Origin: Chaunax sp. Z400
Lineage: Eukaryota; Chordata; Actinopteri; Lophiiformes; Chaunacidae
Direction: 5' to 3'
NCBI GenBank assembly: GCA_037577475.1
Contig: CM075197.1
Coordinates: forward strand, 26,592,150-26,656,149
Length of the DNA stretch: 64,000 nt
Translations under genes and position numbers: made by a program
Notes under the pieces: generated by a model
The model's database searches: none
Seen by the model: the letters and a program-made list of their open reading frames with translations, nothing else
Told to the model about the DNA's origin: nothing
Shown here: positions 33,030-45,139 of the stretch, piece after piece
Numbering within the stretch: position 1 is the stretch's first letter
How the letters are laid out: the number at the start of each line of letters is the position of its first letter

Positions 33030-36000
33030 ATCAGTTGCTTTTTGCAAGGGCATCCTGTCAGGAGGAAGTGATGGTTTTGGAATGCAGAGCTTTCCCCACT
33101 CATGCAATCAGACACATTTCTCAGCTGCTGTGGGGATTCAAACGGGTCACCTGACAAAGGTTAGCTATTTTAAAAAGGCCAAGGGTCAAAACTGAGCCTG
33201 GTTTCCAGATTATATTTAGCGATTGGCTGGCTCTGCCCTTTTCTGAGATGAATTACTAACTTTATTGCTCTCCCCAAAGGACTGGTCAGTGTTAAACCAA
33301 TGACAGCATGACAGAAATCAAATTGAACTCCAGATCAAATCAGGGCAAACAGGCGCCAAAGGCAGCCTCACCGTTAATGAAAACTCCTAGACCAGCTGAT
33401 TGCTGCTACTTTTTTTACGCTGTTACATTTCTGAAGGAATGGAGAAACTGACAAATTCAGCTTGTTGTAAATAGAGCTGCAACAGTTAGATTCTATATAT
33501 ATCGGTTAGTTTCATCCAAAGAAAATTAGTTGTTGACTATTTTAATAATCAGTTTGTCATTTCAGTCATTTTTCAAACACGAATGTCAAACATTTACTGG
33601 TTCCAGCTTTTTAAATGTGAGAATTTGCTGCTTTTCTTTGTCAGTTATGATAATAAATGAAAAGAAATGTTTGAGTTTCAGACTAAAGAACTCGTCACTT
33701 TGGGCTCAGGGGAATTGTGATAGCATTCTTTTTGACTATTTATTGACATTTTATAGACAAAAAAATTAATCAATTACTCATTAAAATGATCTGCAGATCG
33801 ATCAGTCATGTAATAATCAAGCTCTAATTGTTAAAAACATCAAAGTGATATTTTTATTGACTGATTCAATAAAAAGAAACATCACAGCACTCATTTTGTT
33901 CTTTGACCAACATCATCATGAAACATTTACATTCCTGTTGAGTCGTTCAAACTGAACAAATTTAATTTAGTTCCTCTACCACAGTGATTGAAAACCGCCA
34001 CTCTGTGGGCCACATGTGGCCCCCCAAAGCTTCCCATCTGGTCCACAGAATGTTAATGAATTAGAGAATGTGAGCATCAGTGTAAGAGGCTTGGTCCATT
34101 CTTAGAGTTGCCTAAATTAAGCTTCCCTTGTTCTACAGAGTCAGATTACTCTCCAACTCTTCATCAGAAAGAATGAGATCATGGAAACAAGCAGCCAAAA
34201 TGAGTTTCCATCGTGTCTGGGCTCAGCCTCAGAGATAAGGTGAGGCTTGGGTCAGGCAAGCTAAACACAGCTTATCATAAAATAAACGTTCTTCTTCTTT
34301 TATTTCTTATTCAACCACGACTGTGTTTGTAGCCTAAAGCCAAACATCCAGTCCTCTGTCGTCAGAGTCTTGTCCCTCATTTGCTACCAACCACTAATTA
34401 CAATTAATCAGGTCAAATGCTAAAGGTTTACAGATGACTCTGAGAGACACTCGTCGCCATTGAAACTCCTGAGAGGAAGAATTTCATTGTCTAAGAGTGC
34501 TTCAGTGTGATTGTTGCACACATGGTAAATCAGGAACCTTGATTACACGAAGAAACCAGACCACTGCCCTCGAAAACAGCTTTACATTCAACTCTTTCAT
34601 CTCCTCAAGGGAATTTCCACTCAAACAGTAAATGCATCACATCGGGTTGGCAGACACCTCGTGGACGACATCGCAAAATCTCATCCAGTCAAACCAAAGC
34701 TACAGTATCTGCATGGGAGGATGAAAAAAGGGGTGAACTGACCCTTTAATGCTTCACTATATGTAGTCAAAGAGTTCGAGTTTGTCAAACCCAGACCAGA
34801 TACTTCTTTTGTTTTATTCAACAAGCTGAATGTACAATATCAGCAGACGACTACTTATTCATTTATTTATTCATGTATTCTTTCCTGCAGGGCCGACCAT
34901 CATATATTAGGTTTATATTCTCTAGGAATCTATATTCTGCCACAAAGTGATTGTTTTCCTTTAATGCAGTCTTTCCTTAACGGCGCATATGAAAATAAAT
35001 CAACCAACTACGTAAAAATATGTATTCTCTCTCATACCTTATGTTAGGATTAGGACATATTGTAGAGATGCACACATACAAATCCTAGACTTTCATGATC
35101 ATCTTATCAAATCCATGTTAATACATAGTTTAGTTACTGTAAATCACATCTATTTCCCTCCATAGCAAGTCTTTGCCCAAACACTGAATTACCCATAAAC
35201 CACTGCTTCCTGACACATACAGTCCATGACTCCTTGTTCTCCTTGCCCGTCTCCCCCTGGGACACATTTCTTCTACCATCTGATATTACCTGAAACACTT
35301 TAGTTGTCATTCAGCCAGAGTTAAAGAATCCTCTCCCTTTTTCATGCTGCAAAGCAGAAACACTTTTTAAAAATCTAAAAACCATCCAGTAACAAATTTA
35401 GAGTGGTGTTGAAAGGCTTCCAGTCTTCTCTGCCATTTGTTTACGGTGGTTCTTCTAAAAGTTAAAAATGGCAAAGTCACTTCAATCGAGGAAAACACTT
35501 AAGTTTGATCCTCAATACATAAAACTGATGAGTAGATTTTTTTCATCAGAATCAACGTATCCTGTCTGCTAGTGACGGCTGGTTGTGGCTGTGATGAAAA
35601 AAATGTTAAATTTTTGTCTGTGTGACACAGTTAAACTCAGTTTAATAAGAAACTGTTTCTATGTGGTGTAAAAAATTAAATAACCTTTAAAAAGGTCAGA
35701 ATCTGCTGTGGTGTCAACACTTGTTTGTCATCGTATTTCTAAATGCTAGGAGTGATGAGTCACTCCTTAACATCGTGAGAACACGGTTCTGAATGAGGCT
35801 CACATGAAGGATCTTTTTCCTTTATTTACCTTCATAGAAGACGATTCCTCTCTCTCTCTATTTGTTCTTCTCAGTCCTGCCATGTATTCGGTGGAGGCTG
35901 TTCCAGTGAAGACGGGGTGGCAGCATGGCCTCAACCTGTGTTTTAGCCCTAATCTGTAATTGCATCCAGCGAAGGAGTAACAGCCTCTCGGACGTGACTG

Positions 36001-37400
36001 GCTACGGACTCCAGAACCGCCGCGCAAAGCCGGAGAGAGATGGAGAGATTGAGCAGCAACAGCAAACACAGATAAAAAGAGAAAAGCAAATGGATTGACT
36101 TTGGTAAGAGGTCACTTTTGAAAGTCCTCCCAAGTGATTGTTCTAAAGTACCATTTTTTCTCAGTTCAGGACACCCCAGAGATGTGAAGTGTAAGGTTAT
36201 AGTATGGCCCAGTGCTCTATATTAATGGTGACTTTGGCTCACCTAATACGGATTCTCAGGGTTATAGCCCCCGGGTGCCTGCTGAGCAGAATGTGAATGC
36301 AAAAAGAGCCGATCCCTTTCCCCCATCCCCTCCCTGGTCACCAGGGCCCCCATCAGCCCTCGCTCAAGGTTACAGCCCCACAGCCTGGCAGCGATGAAGC
36401 CATCAGGGCTGATTTTAAATGATACCCAGGACTGGCCATCACTTAATGTTTTCCCTCTCGCTGTACTTTTTCTTTAAACTCTTGATTATCCCAATTTGAC
36501 GTTGTAATGCATGATTAGAGGTGAGGCTGAACGGGAGAGACGCGTTTCTCCTTGAGTCGGCCGCCGGAGTTCCTGCTGGGAGGCAAAGGAAAGGTTGTGA
36601 TCAAGGGCCTGCCTCTTAAGCCCCTGAGCCATGCACAGGATGTTTTTGTATTTCAGTGTGTTTGTAGCCTCCTGCAGGCTGTCAAACGACGGCTCCGACG
36701 GACTCCGACACTTTCTCTGTGCTGCTCCTTCCTCATGGCTCATGTAGATCCGCTAATGCTTACTTGACGAGTAAAAATGTTATTCTAATGATGGTCGAGG
36801 GAGCAGGGTTTTTGCAGGTAGTTGTTATGGAAACTGCAGCTGCAGCAGCTTAACTGTACGATAAGCCTTCACTCCTACCCCCCACCCCCCCACCCCATCC
36901 TCTCTTCCTTTTCGATCTAGTGAACACAGCATGTTGGAGTCATTACCAGAGTACAAATGGTTAAGGACAGAGTCGAGACACGGGGGACAACATTCAGTCA
37001 GACGCTGGAGAATGAGTGTAGACTGTTCAGAGTCGCTATCTGTGAATCCCAATCTGGTCCACAAAGAGGAGGACTGTGAGCTGAATCTGTTCGGGTTTCC
37101 TGAACATCATGTTCATTTATCCCTCCTTCATAAACACAACATGTTTCATTATTCAATGAACTCCTTCACCATTTTTAGACAAACTCGTCTCTGCTGTTAG
37201 AAAAATGTTGATCATAGTCGTGAGGTTGGATTCAGAGCTCATTATAATCTGTATATTTTTTTTACATTAACATTAAATATTCTAACAATAAATATCTCCA
37301 ATTTATTGGATTTGTATATAATACGGAATGCAGTTGTGATAATTGCATAATTATCTAATCATTCTAACTTAAAATATATTTACAGTATTGTATTAATCTA
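33030..37400. other. Gene-free sequence
   Basis: No supported exon. A right-end fragment of the TTAA family (ggggtgaactgaccctttaa) sits near 34730. A C-rich run at 36878-36896 gives quadruplex potential on the minus strand. The remainder appears unique. Confidence 0.4.
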
Positions 37401-37403
37401 TGC

Positions 37404-37427
37404 AATGTGTGTGTATGTGTACATACA

Positions 37428-37458
<31 letters not shown>

Positions 37459-37478
37459 TAGACAGAGAGAGAGAGAGG
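37404..37478. repeat. (TG)n(AG)n compound microsatellite
   Basis: TG repeats followed by imperfect AGAG repeats, about 75 bases in all. The plus-strand open frame over it is an artefact. Confidence 0.9.
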
Positions 37479-38029
37479 GGTGGCTATAATATAATAAAAT
37501 CCTATCATATTATCATTCTATATTTTTACATATCAAATGAGAATGTCCTGAACCTTCTATCCTATTTTTATATTATATATTACAATATTGGTGCTTATGT
37601 TAAATCATATATTTATTTGTTTATAGCAGTTCTCATTTAACACTGTTTATTATTAATACTATATCATCTGTCACTGCTTCACAGAACACACTCCTCTCAC
37701 CTCCTCTCATCACACACGTATGTTTGTCTCAGTTGTTTGGTAAATATGTCGGTTATTTGTGATCATTATAACCTGTATTGTGTAAATGCTGTTTATTGCA
37801 GTATACAAATTCCCAAAGTCGGATCCAATTCTGGAATAATTGCATTCATTGCATATCATTCTTTAAAACTGATATCAGATCCAGATCCTCAAACTTCTTC
37901 TCTGACTCACTTCCTTCTAACAGTTTTTAACAGCCTTCACCATGAAATATCTGGGGTTAAAGTGGTCAGTTGGTTTACACAGAACTTAAAATCCCTGATT
38001 CCAAAAAGTTGGGATATTTTGTAATGCCA

Positions 38030-38230
38030 CAATGTTAAAGAATGTCCTAAAATATTCCTGGATCTGCCCCTTGATCCGGGTTTACACGAAAAACTAACCT
38101 GAAATCTGGCCTGACCCATGCCCCAGTTAGTTTTTGCAAAATCCTGCTAAAAGTCAAAAATCAAACCACCAAACAACCAGACATATCTACCAAATAGAAG
38201 CTCCCTGGTGGAAGTAATGACTTGAATGGC
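38030..38230 (-). repeat. Dispersed fish repeat fragment, reverse orientation
   Basis: The minus strand shows gtctggttgtttggtggttt and ttagcaggattttgcaaaaa, the same family as the plus-strand fragments at 17285, 19315, 27185, 40785, 50700, 53360 and 63175. It is the only reverse copy I found. Confidence 0.5.
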
Positions 38231-38589
38231 TCTCAGGAGGCTGCACACCTCCACGAAGGCCAAACATTCACGAATTCAGTCAAAATCAAACTGAAAGATA
38301 TGCTGAAGGTGTTCATAATGTCCTGAATCCACACTATTTCAGCTACACATGGTGGTAACTGCAGGTTGTAACTCTATTTGTTACCAGAGGAAAAGACTAC
38401 AACACCCCCCCTCCATTAAAACATATTTAAATTAGCTAGATCTGAATTTTTTTTAGATCAACACCACATTGTAGGTTCATAGATACCACCTCTCTAAATA
38501 TAGCTGATCAAGATTAGCATATATTTCACTGAGAAATGTAAAACTGTTGGAACATGTTAAAGAAAGTTGAAACAAATTCCTGGATCCAC

Positions 38590-38815
38590 TATGAATTTTT
38601 CTTCCTTGGCCGATGATCGACCACTCCACTAAATTTCATGAAAATCCGTCCGGTAGGTTCTGTGTAGCCCTGCTGACAAACCAACCAACCAACCAACCAA
38701 CCAATTGACCAACCAACCAATCGACCAACCAACCAACAGAACAACCAACCAACCAACCAACCGACCGACCGAAATGGTTGAAAACATACGCTCCTTAGTG
38801 GAGGTAATAAAGTTT
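38590..38815 (+). repeat. Dispersed fish repeat with expanded CCAA tetranucleotide tract
   Basis: The sequence aaatttcatgaaaatccgtc is followed at 38683-38772 by about 22 imperfect CCAA units (variants ccaatcga, ccgaccga), then ctccttagtggaggtaataa. The tract lies where the dispersed family often has repeated caaaccaa units. Confidence 0.7.
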
Positions 38816-40784
38816 ACTTGTGTACTTATCATAACCATTGATGCAAACAAACACAAAAATAAAATATACAGTAATGTATAAATAAGACGGACCATAAGGA
38901 GCATAAGGAATACAAGAGGAATAAAACCTAAAACCATCAATCATTAAAACGGCAAAGAAGACACAAGGATAAAATGTAAAAGCAGAATTAAAACGGAGCG
39001 GTGCAAGATGTAAGTACAGCATTAAGAATAACATTCAGTGTAATCCAAAAGGTTAAGAATAGAGATGTACTTAAAACTCTAAAAAAATCATTTAAATTTA
39101 ATTACATTTGATTTGAAGCATTATACTGGTTTCGTTCTTCTATGCATCCTTTAATTGATGGAGGTTTTATCATTTAGGGGCCTCTAATGATGCTGGACCG
39201 TTCACTTTGAGTTTGCAGCTGGAATTTCCTCCAGTTAAGACGTATTAGTCAGTTTGTCAGTGATGGAAAACATTTATTGAAAATACCTTTAGATATGTTC
39301 TGTGAACAAATTATTAATTCAGAAAAGAGTTTTGACTGGAGACAAAGAATCCCTCAGAAGATTGAAGGCCAACAAAAAATTTAATCACTTCGGAGGAAAA
39401 AATGCTACTTTGACTTTTTTTCTGATTTCATAGCTGATAATAGGACTGAACTGTTTGCAGCGACTAATGAGCTCCTCTTGAGATCCCTCAAGGTTATAGC
39501 CGTCAGCATCGCGGCTTAATGCAACTCGGGGAGTGACGAGTTCCCTCATCGAGGGTCTGTCTTACTGAACTTCCACAAACTTGAGCTGGAAGTGTGGTGA
39601 TGTCAGTAATGATCTCCGAGTAAACCCAGCTAAAATAGCACAGTGACCTCATTATTGTTTCCATAGTTACAGAATGGCAGGGTTACGGTTCCTATCTATA
39701 GCTGCATTCACACAAAATACTGCATTTTCACAGATAATAGTGGTTAACGGCTAAATAGCACAAACATGCTCATGATAATCTGATTTACAGGCAGTGTTTA
39801 AGTGCTTTTCTTTTTTCTTTTTTCTGCAGCTGGACAGTGATGCACTCAGCAGCGTAAAGCTCAAATTCCCAAACTGAGATCAAATTGCTTTGCCAAATTG
39901 GATATTTGGGCTAAATGATGGTTGATAATGGTTTACATCAGTGTTTGGTGCCTTGTTTATCAAATATCATCATCATTGAAATTGCACAAACAATGATATC
40001 AATTCCAGACTCTGAAGCTGCTTCACTGCTGCCCACCCACCTATTTCAGTTTATGTGCCAGAGGAAGCATCACACACTTAATTGAACCAGCTGGCTTTGT
40101 CAGGCAAGGATCCAAAACATGGATCTATATTTACTAGGTTATATCACTGTACATGAGTCAACTGAAATAAAATTAACATCATGTTATGGTAGAAGGCCTC
40201 ATTGTTTCTCTTTGTTTATTTTGTTAAAGCTACGGTTGGTGCATTATTTTAGAAGCATTTCTTTTGTATATTTGAATTAAATCTAACATCCTAACAGCGA
40301 TAAATACATCTAAAACTAGAGACTAGAAAACTTGTGTCCATGGACACAGATGCCTCCACTGGTGGAAAAACTCAATTTGTGCTGTTGTGGATGGACCACA
40401 TCCACACGGCCTCTGGCGGAAGTACTGCAGGCACAGATAAAATAAGGGAAAATCTTTTTTATGAACAACTGTGTATCCAAATCAATTTTATGATAATTAA
40501 TGACTATTTGAATAGTCAAAAATCAATGCCCATCCCTTGTGTTTTTGTAGATGTACAATGTTGTGATGTTAACGACGACATTGACGCAATGCAGTACAAA
40601 CAAACAGTACACAACCAACAAGTGAGGCAGCGGCTAATGGAACATTAGCACAAAGCACACAATCATAGCGTAGTAACTGCTGAGTGTGGTAGCCTTTTTT
40701 AGACTGAGGTACGTTTGTGACAGCTATTTTGCTTGTATTATATAATTATGGCATTAAAGTTATTATCTCGCCTCATGTGGTTAC

Positions 40785-41045
40785 GTTTTCACCTGCCTCG
40801 ATTTGTTTGTTTTTTGTTTGTTAGCAGGATTACATGAAACTACTGAACCGATTTCGTGTAGGGGGTGGTGCATGGATCAGGCAAACTAAACCGACATGAG
40901 TGAGCTCCATTACAGATTTGTTTAGAAAGGAAGCTGTGCCACAGGGAGATTGAAGTGCGACCACAGATTACATGAAGAAGTGAGCTCCACAGGGGAACCA
41001 GAACTGCCTCGGCAGAGGTTTACGCTCTCCGAGAGCTGTCTGGTT
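40785..41045 (+). repeat. Dispersed fish repeat, larger fragment
   Basis: It contains ttgttagcaggattacatga, actactgaaccgatttcgtg, gagctccattacagatttgt, and the end ctcggcagaggtttacgctc followed by tccgagagctgtctggttt. The middle text gagctccattacaga recurs at 43155 and 63679. Confidence 0.65.
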
Positions 41046-41429
41046 TATGTGTTTATTAGACTAAAAAAGTTAAATTAGCTTGTTGAATGTAGCAAACTCA
41101 CTGCTCACCCTTCCCACTTGAGCTGCAGGGCAGTCAGTGCAGTCAGGCAGCACACGCTCATGTGTTTGAGGGAGGCCTAAAGGGATGTGGGCTACTACAC
41201 CTACTCTTGCTAGTTTCTCCCTCCAGCTTTAAAAGTGAAAATTATATTATTGTCTGAGAGAGATGGGAGTTTGATTTTCTGAATTAGTTCAGCTTTTTTT
41301 TTTGTGCCTGTTCCCATTTTGTATTTTGGTGACTCACTGGAAGCTCGACTGTGCCAAAGGTGGAGGCGAGGCGCAGCAGGAGTCATGTCAGGAGAACTGG
41401 GACAGATTAGTGTCAGGAATGACAAACAG
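41046..41429. other. Gene-free spacer
   Basis: About 380 bases between two repeats. Nothing recognised. Confidence 0.4.
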
Positions 41430-42660
41430 CCTGTTCATACCTAGTGTTAATATTCCTCCTGGGTGATCTGATCACAAGTGGACAGCTCTGTCACTTCACA
41501 CCTGGCATTATAACGTGTCTCCCCATGATTGACTCTAGTCCATATGCAAATAAACACATTCATCGTCGGGATAAATGGACACAGTGTTTTTAACACAAAG
41601 AATGAAATAACTTTACAAATAAAAGCGATCAAATTTGAAAGAATTTTAGCTATTGTTTCACAAATATTATGAAGTTTCTCCCCAAATACTAATAAAACTG
41701 AGCAAATTTGTTCTTTAAGGGAGTCCGGGGACTTAACCGATGTGCAACAAAGCATTTCCACAACATGGTACCGGCTCTACTCGACTCGACTTAGCTTTGG
41801 TATCAGGTACATTTCCAAGGGTCGTTTTCCATTAGAGGACAGTAACGCCTCAGTGTAGCTGGTCGTCATAGCAACTTCGGACGCAAGTGCCGTGGCGAAG
41901 TCTTCAACGCGACATATCTCTCGTGATCCTCTCATCAGCTATCAATGACAGGAACATCTGCACCTCCTCAATATAGCGGCCGCAATAATAATAAAAAAAA
42001 GAAGTTACAGTCGCTACAGTAGCTTAGCTGTTTGAAAATGGCGTGAATATTCCGTGCGTGTCGGGCATACAAGTAGAGTAGAGCCGGTACTACGCAGTGG
42101 AAATGGGGCTTTAGTTACTGTTTAATGTATGTGTAAAACCCGATGTCTTTACATCAATAAAATGTTGTTGTATTTCATAAATCTGAAATTAATCTGTTCA
42201 AACAGCTGTTAAATGTTGATGCTAAAAATGCATTTTAAACAGTTGCTGCAAACAAGCCGGTACAGTAAGTAAAGAAAAGGCTTAGGCGGTACAAATGATT
42301 TAGAATTAGACGTAGATGTTTTGCACTCAACAACTCTCAGTATTCCATGATTTCATTTAAGAGAGTCTGGGGATAATGTGGTCACCAGTTAAGTGGTGAA
42401 ATCAGTTGAAACAGACAGCGTGTTCACAAACATCTGCTGCTTACAGAGGTAAGAGAGCCCAAACACTTCATTTGCATTACAGTGTTTCAAATGGAAACCA
42501 GACTGCAGGTAATCCATTCATTGGCATCTTCTTTCAAAGTGATACTTCACTGTAGCCCAGAATGTGGTCATATATGGCTGTGATCGGATCACATCTTCAC
42601 ACCTGTTCGTAGAGCTGCCATCTTGGGATCAGATCACTCAGGACGGATGTTAATGTACCA
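41430..42660. mobile_element. TIR DNA-transposon relic interrupted by another element
   Basis: The left end reads ctagtgttaatattcctcct then gggtgatctgatcacaagtg. The right end reverse-complements to acattaacatccgtcctgag then tgatctgatcccaagatgg. This is an abundant fish TIR family (gttaacatccgtcctgagtg). No transposase ORF is present. A separate TIR element lies inside it (41752-42110). Confidence 0.65.
41752..42110. mobile_element. Nested TIR element (MITE)
   Basis: The left end is gcatttccacaacatggtac followed by cggctctactcgactcg. The right end reverse-complements to ccatttccactgcgtagtac followed by cggctctactctac. About 360 bp, non-coding, recognisable as a common fish MITE. It sits within 41430-42660. 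Confidence 0.75.
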
Positions 42661-43085
42661 CCAAGATTTTGGCTTTCTTGTCCTCCTGGTTCCGGTCAGT
42701 TGTTTTACGGTTTTATGTTGATGCCATGTTCTGTGATGCAGCTTCTTATTCCATAACCATGGTCTTAATATGCTGTAGGAAACCTTCACCCTTCTCTGAA
42801 GGCCTTCCAGAGTTCAGAACCTGGCTGCAGGCATTTGCTCCCATTACGGCCACAGGAGCTTCGGTGAAGTCTAACACAGATGTGTGGTGGTCAGGTCTGG
42901 CTGGATGGGGTTAAGGTCAGGACTCTGTGCAGACCAGTGAAGTTCCACTTCAAACTGGGCAAAGAATTTCTTTATAGACCTTCCTTTGTACATTGGAGCT
43001 TTCCCCAAACTGTTACAAAGCTGAAGGCACATTTTTGTCGAAAATAACATCATGTGTTGAATCTTTACTGGAACCAAAGGGTCCA
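42661..43085 (-). pseudogene. Tc1/mariner-like transposase relic
   Basis: On the minus strand the frame includes HWSAQSPDLNPI, the hallmark motif around the second catalytic Asp of Tc1 transposases, preceded by KIQHMMLFSTK and AQFEVEL and followed in a shifted frame by text resembling the C-terminus. Stops and frame breaks make it non-functional. It directly abuts the right end of the TIR relic. Confidence 0.6.
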
Positions 43086-43104
43086 AACCATTAAAAAACA
43101 ACCC

Positions 43105-43142
43105 TAAACAGAAGTCCAGTTGCTTCAGATTCAACCTTCAAG
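43105..43142 (+). mobile_element. Tail fragment of the 22100-22340 repeat family
   Basis: The sequence agaagtccagttgcttcaga then ttcaaccttcaagga is nearly identical to the reverse complement of the 22105-22135 region. Only about 38 bases remain. Confidence 0.6.
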
Positions 43143-43478
43143 GATCACCTGTGGAGGTGAGCTCCATTACAGATGTGTTTAGAAAAGGAAGATATGCAAC
43201 AGGGAGATAGAGGTGTGGCCACTGAGAAATGAGCTTCACAGGGGAAACTGAGCTGCCTAGGTGGAAGTTTGCTGTCTGAGTACCATCTAGTTTTGTCTTT
43301 AACCATAGCTGTGAATATAAAAATTCAAGAAAACACCACAGCATGAAAAAAGATAATTTAATTGCTGTGATAGAAGTTCAGACAATACAGGCAAACAGAC
43401 AATACAGCTTCAATGGCACAAAATCAAATGGAACAATATTGTATTTGCAAGTGAGCTTTAAAAGACTGAGATATACTG

Positions 43479-43501
43479 TATATATATATATATATATATA
43501 T
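43479..43501. repeat. (TA)n microsatellite
   Basis: An uninterrupted TA run of about 23 bases. Confidence 0.9.
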
Positions 43502-43509
43502 GAGATATA

Positions 43510-44950
43510 TACAGACTTCTAAGACAATAACTAAACATTCATTCCATTAGTAAATCCACTACATTAAAAAACGTGTTTATAATCCATCACTTGTTTGTGA
43601 TTTCTTGTTTCATAGCAGGACTCCCTCTTTGAGACTCCGGCTGAACGCTCCGACCAATCATTGGTGAGCCGCGGGTTCAGCTGCAGACAGGTGCTCTTGA
43701 ATATTCATCGGCAGTGAGCCTCACAGACTCTAATCACTGTCAATATGTGTGCACTCTGCAACTGTCAACTATTAGGAAAACAAAATATGCCCTAAGCTTC
43801 GACTATTTATGAAATTTTATAATGCAGGTACAAAATGGAGAGTTCCCAGTATGTTTAACTGGGATTTCTCACTAAACTTGAACAATGGAATTGTTTCCAA
43901 ATTGTGTTTTTCTTTAAGGAGGGGCTTCATGTAACCATCAATATGTTGAAACATGTCTGTCTCATGCTGATCTTAGTAAGATTAAAAAATGAGTAATGGA
44001 CAGTATATCCATGCTTTCTGCTTTGAGGACCAAGACACGAGAAGACTATTCTTGTATCTGATCAAATTATATGTAAAATTTTAATCGCTGATTAAAAGAC
44101 AAGACAATTTCTCTTAAATCAGCTTAATTTCCTTCAACTCTGTCTCATCTGTCCTGCAGAAATGTTTTGGACACCTTCATTTTGGGATTTCTCTCCAAGA
44201 TCTTTCTAATGAGCTTCAAGATGTCTTGATGCCACAGAATCTGACTTCTCAAACTCTACCCGCTCCTAGTTTTGGTGACGTCCACACAGTTCTGTCCTGT
44301 TTGTTCCACCAGCTGTTTATTTGAAAAGGTTAGTGTTGAGAAAATCTTTCCGAGCCACACAGTGAGGTTCATTTGACAGGGTTGTTCTGCAGCTTCTGTC
44401 TAGATGATACAGCTGAGGGTCCAATTTTTACATAACAGTTGCAGTGATGGATGAGTCTAGAACCTGCCTCCGCTGTATGGAGCTCCTACTTACCAACGTA
44501 CAAACTATATTTCACTGTTTAGCTTGAAGTTAATGTTAAACTAATGAAGTAATCATGTGTAACATCTATAAAACCTTAGCTTTAAATCCAAATGTAGCTC
44601 AGGTCTCCAAACCAATGCTTACTTGACTATATCCTATTTTTGTGAGACGTTGTCAGGGTCTAAAGAGGCATTTGTTTTTGTAGGTTTTGCCAAATTGGAC
44701 AACGTCCATATCAGAAGAGGAAAAACAACAACAGCATTGTTAGTTTAGAATTGGAGCTTTTCCTGTATTCCTATTGAGTTGGTTAGAGGAGTTCTTTGGA
44801 TAGAAATACATGTAGACATAATAATAGCAAGTGAACTCCATGGTACTAACTTTTAAACAATCAAAATGGTTTTAATGTCACAGCTCACGTCATGTTAGAC
44901 CTTAAAAACAAGTTCTGACGTGTTTCAAACAGATCTCATGGAATAAAAGG
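43510..44950. other. Gene-free AT-rich sequence
   Basis: About 1.4 kb with no exon, known repeat or microsatellite that I can recognise. Confidence 0.4.
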
Positions 44951-44951
44951 T

Positions 44952-45133
44952 TCTTTTTTATTTATTTGTTCAGCCTTTAATGATAGGACAGCTGAAGAGG
45001 AGACAGGAAATGTAGGAGAGAGCAAGGCAAGGGGGAAGATAGGGGCCTCGGTTGAACTACAGGTCGCCACAATAGGGTTTAGCCTACACTCACGGGGCGG
45101 GGCGTTCACTCTACCGACTAAACATCGCCCCAT
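44952..45133 (-). mobile_element. tRNA-derived SINE
   Basis: The minus strand starts with a tRNA-like head: A-box-like tagtcggtagagtgaacgcc and B-box-like ctgtagttcaaccgaggc. The body follows with ctctcctacatttcctgtct and cctcttcagctgtcctatca, then an AT-rich tail. This matches a well-known abundant fish SINE. The head has lost tRNA folding. Confidence 0.8.
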
Positions 45134-45139
45134 TTTCTA

